NCBI GenBank assembly: GCA_031370485.1
Contig: JANMQK010000258.1
Span: 1-38,026, forward strand
Direction: 5' to 3'
DNA from: JANMQK01 sp031370485
GTDB taxonomy: Bacteria; Acidobacteriota; Polarisedimenticolia; Gp22-AA2
DNA: 38,026 nt
Below are positions 1 to 7,033 of this stretch, one piece after another; position 1 is the stretch's first letter, and every line of letters begins with the position of its first letter. The notes beneath the pieces are model-generated. The model did not search any database and was not told the origin of the DNA. It was given only the letters and a program-made list of their open reading frames with translations. The translations under genes were made by a program, and so were the position numbers.

Positions 1-72
1 CTTCACTCCCAGCCGCTGAGCGTTGCTGTCGCGGCCGTTCCTCGAACTGCCTCCGGCTTTCTTGTGGGCCAT
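1..72 (-). CDS. rpmA: 50S ribosomal protein L27, N-terminal part (window edge)
   Basis: The reverse strand from position 72 encodes MAHKKAGGSSRNGRDSNAQR followed by LGVK, which is the diagnostic basic N-terminus of bacterial ribosomal protein L27. L27 sits on the large subunit near the peptidyl-transferase centre, and its N-terminal tail reaches toward the tRNA CCA ends. Only the first 24 residues are inside the window; the gene continues off the left edge. It follows rplU by 20 bases on the same strand, the usual bacterial rplU-rpmA order, so both are probably transcribed from the promoter at 481-510. There is no N-terminal extension of the cleaved Firmicutes type: the protein begins directly at MAHKK. 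Confidence 0.95.
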   Translation of the reverse strand, partial: MAHKKAGGSSRNGRDSNAQRLGVK

Positions 73-92
73 GTCTCAACCTCGCCGTAGTC

Positions 93-410
93 CTATCCCG
101 GGTCGATTTCTTCCACGACCACCGCCGTGAACGGCTGGCGATGGCCCCGTGTGCGGCGGTACTGCTTGCGCCGCTTCTTCTTGAAAATGAGCACCTTCGC
201 GGCCTTGTCCTGGATGAGGACGCGGGCCACCACCTTCGCCCCCTTGAGGGTGGGGCGGCCGACCTTCAGCCCGTCCTTGGTGTTCACCGCGAGCACCTGG
301 TCGAAGGTGACCGTGTCGCCGACGCCCGCCTCGAGCGTTTCGACCCGGATACGGTCCCCCACGGCGACCTTGTGCTGCTTGCCTCCTGTCGCGATCACGG
401 CGTAGCTCAC
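93..410 (-). CDS. rplU: 50S ribosomal protein L21
   Basis: A 105-residue protein beginning (V/M)SYAVIATGGKQHKV, the L21 signature, with the internal basic stretch FKKKRRKQYRR that contacts 23S rRNA and the end VVVEEIDPG. Its length matches the family (about 103 residues). The start is placed at GTG 410-408 because a strong GGGAGGAGA Shine-Dalgarno lies just upstream and the family N-terminus begins there; a longer frame to 470 would add a non-homologous leader. rpmA follows after 20 bases. Expression is likely driven by the near-consensus promoter at 481-510, which leaves a leader of roughly 60 bases. Confidence 0.97.
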   Translation of the reverse strand: MSYAVIATGGKQHKVAVGDRIRVETLEAGVGDTVTFDQVLAVNTKDGLKVGRPTLKGAKVVARVLIQDKAAKVLIFKKKRRKQYRRTRGHRQPFTAVVVEEIDPG

Positions 411-480
411 GAACGATCTCTCCTCCCGGGGTCCCGACCGACCCGGACCACCGCGCCCCTGGATGTCCAAAAGAAGGCGG

Positions 481-510
481 ATTATAGACGTGCCGGGCCG
501 GGCGTGTCAA
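481..510 (-). promoter_or_regulatory. Near-perfect sigma-70 promoter for rplU-rpmA
   Basis: On the minus strand a TTGACA box (510-505) is followed after 18 bases by TATAAT (486-481). Both hexamers match the bacterial consensus exactly. Transcription would start near 474, about 64 bases before the rplU GTG. In such GC-rich DNA this is a strong match and serves as an internal reference for what housekeeping promoters look like in this genome. Confidence 0.85.
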
Positions 511-670
511 CGGCGGCGGCCGGCCGGCTTCCCGGCGCGCGCGGGACCGGTCCCGGGTGCCAGGACGCGGGAGGGCGATGCGGCGCAATCAATCCGGAAT
601 TTGATAAACTTCGAGACCGTTCATCTGCAGCAGCGCGGCATCCCGTTCCCGGCCGGGAGGACATGGCGTG

Positions 671-1972
671 ATGCATCGTTCGGAACTGCTGGCCGCCTAC
701 CGGGCCACGCGACGCGAGAGCGAGGACCTCTGCCGTCCGCTCGCCACGGAGGACTACGTGGTGCAGCCGATGGACGATGTGAGCCCGCCCAGATGGCACC
801 TGGGGCACACGACCTGGTTCTTCGAGACGTTCGTGCTCGAGCCGTTCCTTGAGGACCACCGCCGCTTCCACCCGATGTTTCCTTTCGTGTTCAACTCCTA
901 TTACGAGACGTTTCCGGGACGCGTGGCGCGGCCGCGTCGCGGCATGCTGTCGCGACCCACCGTCGCCGAGGTGTACGAATACCGCGCGGCGGTCGACCGG
1001 GAGCTCGCCCGCTGTGTTGAAACCGTCGAGGAGGGAAGGTGGCCGGAGGTGGGTGGGCGCATCGAGCTCGGCATCCATCACGAGCAGCAGCACCAGGAGC
1101 TGCTCTTGATGGACATCAAGGCGATCATCGCGGCGAACGCCATCCGCTTTCCCTACGCGATTCCGCCCGCGGCGGCCGGCCGGGCGCCGGCCCTGACCCA
1201 TGGCACGGCCCGCGATCCCGGAGCCGCGGCACGCTTCATTCCGTTCGAGGGAGGGATGACCGACGTCGGCCACGGCGGGAAAGGATTCACGTTCGACAAC
1301 GAGCGCCCGGAGCACCCCGCCCAGGTGCCCGATTTCACCCTGCAGGATCGACTGGTCACCAGCGGCGACTACCTCGATTTCATCAACGACGGCGGCTACG
1401 CCGATCATCATTACTGGCTGTCGGACGGATGGTCGATGGTGCGCGCCGAGGGCTGGACGGCGCCGCTTTACTGGGAGCGCGGCGAAAGGGAAAAGAGCTG
1501 GCGCCTGCTGACCCTCAACGGGCTTGAGGATCTGCCGCTCGACGAGCCGGTGTCGCACGTCAGCTATTACGAGGCGGAAGCGTATGCCGCCTGGGCCGGG
1601 AAACGGCTGCCGACCGAGTTCGAGTGGGAACATGCCGCCCGCCGCTCGGCCTGCGAGGCGAAGGACGGCGTTTTTCTCGAGGACCGACGGTACCGCCCCG
1701 CCCCGGCAGGCCCGGCTGCGGCCGGCCGCCCGCGGCAGATGCTCGGCGATCTCTGGGAGTGGACCGGCAGCGCCTACCTGCCGTACCCGGGCTACCGGCG
1801 CCCGGCGGGCGCCATCGGCGAGTACAACGCCAAGTTCATGAGCGGCCAGATGGTCCTGCGGGGCGGCTCGTTCGCGACCCCGCGCGCCCACATCCGCGCG
1901 ACCTACCGGAATTTCTACTACGCACACCAGCGCTGGCCGTTCACCGGCATCCGCCTGGCGGCGGATCCCTGA
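671..1972 (+). CDS. egtB: Ergothioneine biosynthesis protein EgtB (iron-dependent sulfoxide synthase)
   Basis: EgtB is a non-heme Fe(II) enzyme joining hercynine to a thiol and oxygen to form the sulfoxide precursor of ergothioneine. The N-terminal DinB_2-like domain (about residues 1-160) carries the iron-ligand candidates H46 in HLGH and H137/H141 in the HHEQQHQE segment. The C-terminal half (about 185-433) is an FGE-sulfatase-type fold with RLPTEFEWEHAAR, GDLWEWTGS and VLRGGSF. A Tyr-Tyr pair (Y77-Y78, in NSYYETF) resembles the active-site tyrosines I recall for the cysteine-using type from Chloracidobacterium. Start: ATG 671, ten bases after GGGAGG; GTG 668 is an alternative. egtD follows after 18 bases, and no egtA or egtC is nearby. 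Substrate preference is inference. Confidence 0.93.
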   Translation: MHRSELLAAYRATRRESEDLCRPLATEDYVVQPMDDVSPPRWHLGHTTWFFETFVLEPFLEDHRRFHPMFPFVFNSYYETFPGRVARPRRGMLSRPTVAEVYEYRAAVDRELARCVETVEEGRWPEVGGRIELGIHHEQQHQELLLMDIKAIIAANAIRFPYAIPPAAAGRAPALTHGTARDPGAAARFIPFEGGMTDVGHGGKGFTFDNERPEHPAQVPDFTLQDRLVTSGDYLDFINDGGYADHHYWLSDGWSMVRAEGWTAPLYWERGEREKSWRLLTLNGLEDLPLDEPVSHVSYYEAEAYAAWAGKRLPTEFEWEHAARRSACEAKDGVFLEDRRYRPAPAGPAAAGRPRQMLGDLWEWTGSAYLPYPGYRRPAGAIGEYNAKFMSGQMVLRGGSFATPRAHIRATYRNFYYAHQRWPFTGIRLAADP

Positions 1973-1990
1973 GATCGGAGGGGCACGGAC

Positions 1991-3004
1991 ATGCCGACCG
2001 TTTACAAGGTCCTCAGGCCCGACGATCTCGACGGCGAGACGCAGCATCGGGAAAGCTTCGCGCTCGATGTGCTGATGGGTCTTTCCTCGTCGCCCAAGCA
2101 GCTGTCGTCGAAGTATTTCTACGACGAAACCGGCAGCCGCCTGTTCAATCGAATCACCCGCCTGCCGGAGTACTACCTGACCGGCTGCGAGCACGAGATC
2201 CTGGAGGCCCACGGAGGCGAGCTGGCCGCGGTGTTCGAGGGGGAGCCGTTCAATCTGGTGGAGCTCGGCCCCGGCGAAGGGAGTAAGACGCAGACGCTGA
2301 TGAAGGCGTTTTTGTCGCGCGCGCTGCGCTTTCGCTACCTGCCGATCGACATCTCGCGATCAGTCCTCGAGGCGCTGGCCGGGTCGCTCGGCCGGGAGTT
2401 CCCGAAGCTGGCGGTCGAGGGGCTGCTGGCCGACTATTTCACCGGCCTGAAGTGGGTGTCGCGCCAGGGGGGGAAGAGCCGCACCTGTGTTCTCTTTCTC
2501 GGATCAAACATCGGCAACTTCAGCCGCGCCGAGACGCGCGCCTTCCTGCGCAGCCTGTGGAACGCCCTGAATGACGGCGACCTGGTCCTGATCGGCTTCG
2601 ATCTGAAGAAGGACATCGACATCATGCTCGACGCCTACAACGACTCGCAGGGTGTGACGCGCGACTTCAACCTGAACCTGCTGCACCGCATCAATCGCGA
2701 GCTGGGGGGGGACTTCGACGTCGAGCGCTTTCGGTTCTTCTCGACCTACGATGTCTTCGGCGGGTCGATGAACAGCTACCTGGTCAGCCGGGCCGAGCAG
2801 GCAGTGCATATCGACGCCATCGGCCAGAATTTCCAGTTCCGCCCGTGGGAGCCGATTCGCACCGAGTATTCCTACAAGTACCTCGAGTCGGACATCGAGA
2901 CCCTTGCCGCCGAGACCGGCTTCAGGGTCGAGAGACAGCTGTACGACACGAGGCATTTCTTCGCCGACTCGCTGTGGCGGGTCGTGAAGACAAGCCGCGC
3001 CTGA
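1991..3004 (+). CDS. egtD: L-histidine N-alpha-methyltransferase EgtD
   Basis: EgtD trimethylates the alpha-amino group of histidine with S-adenosylmethionine to give hercynine, the substrate of EgtB. The 337-residue length fits the family. Visible signatures are the N-terminal block YFYDETGSRLFNRIT with LPEYYLT (about 42-64), the SAM loop VELGPGEGSKT (90-100), the LFLGSNIGNF block whose Asn corresponds to a histidine-binding residue, and TEYSYKY, whose E292 and S294 match the Glu-x-Ser that binds the substrate amine and imidazole in mycobacterial EgtD. Start ATG 1991 follows GGAGGGG by 7 bases. It lies 18 bases after egtB, forming a minimal two-gene ergothioneine operon. Confidence 0.95.
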   Translation: MPTVYKVLRPDDLDGETQHRESFALDVLMGLSSSPKQLSSKYFYDETGSRLFNRITRLPEYYLTGCEHEILEAHGGELAAVFEGEPFNLVELGPGEGSKTQTLMKAFLSRALRFRYLPIDISRSVLEALAGSLGREFPKLAVEGLLADYFTGLKWVSRQGGKSRTCVLFLGSNIGNFSRAETRAFLRSLWNALNDGDLVLIGFDLKKDIDIMLDAYNDSQGVTRDFNLNLLHRINRELGGDFDVERFRFFSTYDVFGGSMNSYLVSRAEQAVHIDAIGQNFQFRPWEPIRTEYSYKYLESDIETLAAETGFRVERQLYDTRHFFADSLWRVVKTSRA

Positions 3005-3086
3005 GCCCGGAGCCGGGAGATGCCGCGTGCCGGGCGTGACGGCGGGACATTCCGCCCGAAACGCAGGGCGCAGGGGAGGTGACTCG

Positions 3087-3371
3087 ATGGCCAAAGCAAT
3101 GCTGGCCGGTGTTGTGATCGCGGAGAGCGACGCGGGTGTGGTGGTGGAGGGGAACTACTACTTCCCCGCCGATTCCGTGAGGCGGGAGTATCTCAAGGAA
3201 AGCGGCACTCACACAACCTGCCCCTGGAAGGGGGAGGCCAGCTACTACCATGTCGCGGTTCCCGGGCGGAAGGTCGAGGATGCCGCCTGGTACTATCCTT
3301 CTCCCAAGGAAGCGGCGAGCAAGATCAAGGACCACGTCGCGTTCTGGAAGGGCGTGACCGTAGAGCGCTGA
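3087..3371 (+). CDS. DUF427-family protein
   Basis: A 94-residue protein starting MAKAMLAGVVIAESD. The pattern of an N-terminal beta segment, EGNYYFPADSVRREYL, then THTTCPWKGEASYYHV and AAWYYPSP is the hallmark of the DUF427 fold; the TxCPWKG motif is the most conserved part. No biochemical role is established that I can name; the family is a small cytoplasmic beta-rich domain. The start is ATG 3087, preceded by the very strong GGGGAGGTGA; the frame is open further upstream but lacks homology there. It lies 82 bases after egtD on the same strand and could be co-transcribed; any link to ergothioneine is unproven. Confidence 0.88.
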   Translation: MAKAMLAGVVIAESDAGVVVEGNYYFPADSVRREYLKESGTHTTCPWKGEASYYHVAVPGRKVEDAAWYYPSPKEAASKIKDHVAFWKGVTVER

Positions 3372-3406
3372 GGCGCCGCTTTGCGGGCCCATAACGGGAG
3401 ATTCGG

Positions 3407-3826
3407 ATGACCCTCCGGAGCCTTGTTTCGGGATTCTTGGCGTGCGCGTCGATCCTTTTCATAAGCCGGAGTGCGCACGCCCGATGCGCCCCATCCGCCG
3501 TCTACGAGACATCCTTTCAAATCGTCTCGTGCGAGGACAGGGATCCGGGCGATCGCTCGAAGCGTCTTGGCTACGGAGTCATCCTGGAAGTGAATGTATT
3601 GTCCAAGAATAGGATCGGGAGTCCCGGGGATTACGATTGGTGGCCGGCCAAGGATCGCCTGCCAGCGAAGATGAAGGTCTTTCATGACACTACGCGCAAG
3701 GAATCGTGCGCATCGATGAAACCCGGGACGAAGTGGAAAGGCGCGATGCGATTGCTCTGTTGCGACGGCGGCGAGCCCCGTTGCAACTTTGGAACATCTG
3801 TTGGCCTGTACAGTCTGAAGAAATGA
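3407..3826 (+). CDS. Small secreted cysteine-rich protein, unknown function
   Basis: I do not recognise a family. The first 26 residues (MTLRSLVSGFLACASILFIS, then RSAHAR) are a clear signal peptide with an A-x-A-type cleavage site, so the mature protein of about 113 residues is probably periplasmic or secreted. The mature part holds seven cysteines, including a CC pair near the end (LLCCDGGEPRC), suggesting disulfides. The start follows GGGAG by a normal distance. Its base composition appears less GC-rich than the neighbours (stretches such as GTATTGTCCAAGAATAGG), which could mean recent acquisition or relaxed selection. It lies between the DUF427 gene and the DUF885 peptidase, with 35 and 52 bases of spacing. 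Confidence 0.72.
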   Translation: MTLRSLVSGFLACASILFISRSAHARCAPSAVYETSFQIVSCEDRDPGDRSKRLGYGVILEVNVLSKNRIGSPGDYDWWPAKDRLPAKMKVFHDTTRKESCASMKPGTKWKGAMRLLCCDGGEPRCNFGTSVGLYSLKK

Positions 3827-3878
3827 GCGGTATCGGCCCGAGGCTCCCGCGAGTCGGGTGAGGCCGCGAGGGGGAGGC

Positions 3879-5603
3879 ATGTCCAGGGGCAGCTTGGCGG
3901 TCCTGGTAACGCTCGGCATCATGGCGGTCGGCGGGGGGATGGCGATGGCGAAAGGGACGGCAAGCGGGGGCTCGCCCGGGCGGGTGCGCGCCCTGGCGCA
4001 CGAATACTTCGCCTGGCGCAACGGGCAGTACCCGGTGGCGAGCACCGATCAGGGGCTGCACACCTGGGACGATCGGCTGACGGATTATGGGACCCGGGCG
4101 CTGGCGGAGCGCCGCGGCCGGGTGAAGGAACTCCTGGCCGAGGTGCGCGCCATGCCGGCCGGCACCTGGAGCCGCGACGACCGCATCGACCGGCTGCTGT
4201 TTCTCTCCGAACTGGAGCGCGTGGCCTTCTTCGACCGGGTCATGCCTCCCGAGGAGACCGACCCGCAGCTCTACGTCAATGAGTGCGCGAACGCCATATT
4301 CTCCCTCCTGAAGAAGGACTTCGACACACCGGCCCGCCGGATTCGCTTCGCGACGGCGCGCCTGAAGCGGATACCGTCGATGCTCGAGCAGGGAAAGAAG
4401 AACCTCGTCCGCCCCGTGAGGCTGTTTGCCCGCCTGGCGATCGAGGCCTCGGGGTCGATCGACCCGCTCTTCAACGAGAGCCTCATGACGCTCGCCGCCG
4501 GCCTGCCGGCGGACGAGACACGAGCGCTCGTCGAGGCGCGCGACGCGGCCCTGAGGGCGATCAGGGGCTATGCCCAGTGGCTGCAGGAACGGCTCCCGGC
4601 GATGGCCGAGTTCGCGCCGATGGGGGAGGAGAACTACAACTATCTGTTGAAGCACGTCTACCTGCTGCCGCTCGACGCGGCGCAGGTGGCGATGCTAGGG
4701 GAGGTCGAGCTGGCGCGATACCGGGCGATGGAATCGCTTCTCCCCGATCCCTCCCTCGCCGATCCCGACCCGTCCCGCAGCCGCAGCGTCCCAAAGGACC
4801 AGGGAGAGTTCCTGAAGGCCTACGAGAGCCGCCAGGCGGAGATGATCGCGTTTCTCCACGCGAACCGGCTGGTGACCCTTCCCGGGGATCTCGGGACGTT
4901 TACCATCCGGCAGCTTCCTGAGGCGCTGAAGCCCGCCAATCCCGGCGGCTTCATGAACCCGCCGGGGCTGTACGACAAGGACCCGGGCGGCTTCTATTTC
5001 ATCCCGACCTACAACCCGAAGAGCGGCAACTTCTACATCCGCGCGGCGATCGAAGACCCGCGGCCGATCCTCGGGCACGAGGGAATCCCGGGCCACTTCC
5101 TGCAGCTGTCGATCGCGCACCGGTTGAAGGACGAGATCCGGCGCGAGCACCAGGACGGGGTCTTCGTCGAGGGGTGGGCCCTGTACACGGAGGAAATGCT
5201 GCTGCGAAGAGGGCTCTACGCGGAAAACTCGCCGGGGCAGGGCCAGGTGCTGCGTCTGTCGCGGTATCGCGCGGCGCGGATCGGAGTCGACGTGAACCTG
5301 CACACGGGCCGGTGGACGTTCGACCAGGCGGTCGCCTATTTCATGGAAGCCGGTGGCCTGGACCGCGAGGCGGCGGAGGGAGAGGCGGCCGGCGCCGCCT
5401 CGAGCCCGACGCAGAAGATCACCTACATGGTGGGCAAATGGCAGATCCTGCGCCTTCTCGGACGCTGCCGCGATCGCGCGGGCCGGGACTTCCGGCTGGG
5501 ACAGTTCCACGACGATCTGCTGAAAAACGGCAGCCTGCCGCTTTCGATTGTGGAGTGGCTCCTTCTCGACGACCGCTCAACTCTCGATCAGGCGCTGCGG
5601 TGA
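3879..5603 (+). CDS. DUF885-family secreted putative metallopeptidase
   Basis: A 574-residue protein with an N-terminal signal peptide (MSRGSLAVLVTLGIMAVGGG, then MAMAKG). The catalytic core shows HEGIPGH at about 400-406 and EGWALYTEEM with E431, the zinc-binding pair of the DUF885 family in the gluzincin group; Glu401 would be the catalytic base. Such proteins are bacterial periplasmic or outer-membrane-associated peptidase-like enzymes, mostly of undefined substrate. The N-terminal helical region (about 40-330) and C-terminal KITYMVGKWQI block are typical. I chose ATG 3879 because the signal peptide starts there and a purine-rich AGGGGGAGG precedes it; an in-frame GTG lies at 3858. The tricorn remnant follows 24 bases later. 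Confidence 0.88.
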   Translation: MSRGSLAVLVTLGIMAVGGGMAMAKGTASGGSPGRVRALAHEYFAWRNGQYPVASTDQGLHTWDDRLTDYGTRALAERRGRVKELLAEVRAMPAGTWSRDDRIDRLLFLSELERVAFFDRVMPPEETDPQLYVNECANAIFSLLKKDFDTPARRIRFATARLKRIPSMLEQGKKNLVRPVRLFARLAIEASGSIDPLFNESLMTLAAGLPADETRALVEARDAALRAIRGYAQWLQERLPAMAEFAPMGEENYNYLLKHVYLLPLDAAQVAMLGEVELARYRAMESLLPDPSLADPDPSRSRSVPKDQGEFLKAYESRQAEMIAFLHANRLVTLPGDLGTFTIRQLPEALKPANPGGFMNPPGLYDKDPGGFYFIPTYNPKSGNFYIRAAIEDPRPILGHEGIPGHFLQLSIAHRLKDEIRREHQDGVFVEGWALYTEEMLLRRGLYAENSPGQGQVLRLSRYRAARIGVDVNLHTGRWTFDQAVAYFMEAGGLDREAAEGEAAGAASSPTQKITYMVGKWQILRLLGRCRDRAGRDFRLGQFHDDLLKNGSLPLSIVEWLLLDDRSTLDQALR

Positions 5604-5627
5604 TTTCATGCTGAAGGGGGTGTTGTC

Positions 5628-5939
5628 GTGATTATCCGGCATGCCGGGAGTGGACTCATCGTCGCGCTGTTCGCCTGCGGCCTCGTCGCGGCGCAGGACA
5701 ATGCGCCGCTCCTGCTGCGCGGCGGGGCCCGCCGGCTCACGACCGCCGAGGGCCACGAGTCGGCGCCGTTTTTCTCCCCCGACGGGTCCTGGGACGTCCA
5801 GAACCGTGGCGTCGCCCCGGACATCGAGGTCGAGCTCGACCCGGCGGCTTGGCGCAGGGGCGGCGACCCGCAGCTCGAGAGGGCGGTCGGGGTGGTCTCC
5901 TGCCTCCTGGTCCTCCAAATCCCGTTGCCGGTGGTATGA
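5628..5939 (+). pseudogene. Collapsed tricorn-like (S41) protease gene with large internal deletion
   Basis: The frame encodes only 103 residues but joins both ends of a protein normally near 1000 residues. Residues 1-23 are a signal peptide; residues 28-54 (RRLTTAEGHESAPFFSPDGS) match the first TolB-like propeller strand of tricorn proteases; residues 55-87 (WDVQNRGVAPDIEVELDP, then RRGGDPQLERAV) match the extreme C-terminus of the S41 catalytic domain. The propeller, PDZ and Ser/Lys catalytic regions are missing, and the frame stays open across the join at about 5790. The tail after residue 87 is not homologous. RBS AAGGGGG precedes GTG 5628. It is best read as a decayed paralogue that might still be expressed as a short secreted peptide. 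Confidence 0.8.
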
Positions 5940-5973
5940 TAATGGGCACTAAATCGAGGTCAGAGGCATCACG

Positions 5974-6933
5974 GTGGACCCGCTCATAACGCTTACGGAC
6001 GCGAGGACAATCCCGTGGCACCGCCTGGCGTTCGAGCGGTTCCTCTATCTCGTCAATCCACTCCGGAGCTGCAACAGCTTCCCGGCCGCGATTCGCGACA
6101 CCGACCTGTGGGAACGGTTCTGGAAGGCCGCGGATCCGTTGCGCCACGCGTACTGGCACCTGAAGAACATCAGGCATCGCAATGGCTCCATCGTTCTTTC
6201 CGATCGGGCCCGGACGATGATCGAGGCTCTCCGGGCGGACGGGATCGCCATCTGGCCCGGCTTCGTTGCCGCCGACCAGATCGAGCGCCTGCGGCAAAGC
6301 GCCAAGGCCTACACGAAGTTAAGATGCGGGTTCGACGTGGACGCGCCCAAGCCGGGAACGCAGGTCCAGATCAACCGGCTGGCGAACGACCTGGCGCCGG
6401 AGCACCCGATCCTCGACTTCCTGCGCTCCCCCGAGCTCTTCGACATCGCGGGGGCATATCTGGGATTCGCTCCGCGACTGCGCCGCGTCACGCTCATGTA
6501 CAACCAGCCGCTGCCGGACCTGTCCGGTACCGAGAACGTCGCGAAGCACTTCCACACGGATACGCATGACTTTCGCGTATTGAAGTTCTTCGTATACCTG
6601 ACCGATACCGGCTCGAAGAACGGGCCCTTCACCTACGTCCGGGGCACCCATTTCCTGGGCCCGAAGCGGGGCGTCGTCTGCCGCATGCCGTCCTATTCGA
6701 CGATCTCGTCGAAAGAGATGAACGTCTTTGTGCCGTCCTCTGCCTGGGTGGAAGCCACCGGACCAGCGGGCACGGCGTTCTTTGCCGAGACCTCCGGCGT
6801 TCATCGGGGCGGACGCACCGAGGAAGGACATCGGTTCATGCTCGTCGCCGAGTACGCCGGCTATCATCCCTGGCACAGGTTTTCGCACGACGTCGAGGAT
6901 CCAAACAAGATCAGACCGAAACCCCCGGCATGA
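5974..6933 (+). CDS. Phytanoyl-CoA dioxygenase (PhyH)-like Fe(II)/2-oxoglutarate oxygenase
   Basis: A 319-residue cytoplasmic protein with the double-stranded beta-helix signature of the PhyH superfamily. The iron triad is likely H194-x-D196 in KHFHTDTHD and H277 in SGVHRGGR, with R280 or R287 available to bind the 2-oxoglutarate carboxylate. NGPFTYVRGTHFLGP (216-230) is the typical strand after the HxD motif. The Asp is retained, so it should be a hydroxylase-type enzyme rather than a halogenase of the HxA/G type. The substrate cannot be deduced. The start is GTG 5974 with AGAGG upstream. It sits alone between the tricorn remnant and a glycosyltransferase gene, with about 100 bases of spacer after it. 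Confidence 0.82.
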   Translation: MDPLITLTDARTIPWHRLAFERFLYLVNPLRSCNSFPAAIRDTDLWERFWKAADPLRHAYWHLKNIRHRNGSIVLSDRARTMIEALRADGIAIWPGFVAADQIERLRQSAKAYTKLRCGFDVDAPKPGTQVQINRLANDLAPEHPILDFLRSPELFDIAGAYLGFAPRLRRVTLMYNQPLPDLSGTENVAKHFHTDTHDFRVLKFFVYLTDTGSKNGPFTYVRGTHFLGPKRGVVCRMPSYSTISSKEMNVFVPSSAWVEATGPAGTAFFAETSGVHRGGRTEEGHRFMLVAEYAGYHPWHRFSHDVEDPNKIRPKPPA

Positions 6934-7021
6934 CGAATCCTCGGTCTCCTGACATCTGATCGTCCCGCAGCCTTTCGTTGGAACAGGGTCACCATCCCTC
7001 TCCGCGCCCCGGGGCGTGGGC

Positions 7022-7027
7022 TAGACT
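7022..7027 (+). promoter_or_regulatory. Candidate -10 box for a leaderless transcript
   Basis: TAGACT at 7022-7027 ends six bases before the ATG at 7034. That places the predicted transcription start at or next to the A of the ATG, and no Shine-Dalgarno sequence is present between them. No convincing -35 box is visible, so the call rests on spacing and on similar arrangements elsewhere in the window. Confidence 0.4.
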
Positions 7028-7033
7028 CTCCGC

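Noticed and set aside
411..660. Possible small gene or RNA between rplU and egtB
   Set aside because: Apart from the rplU promoter and leader and an AT-rich TTGATAAACT near 601 that might belong to an egtB promoter, no coding or structured RNA signal is visible.
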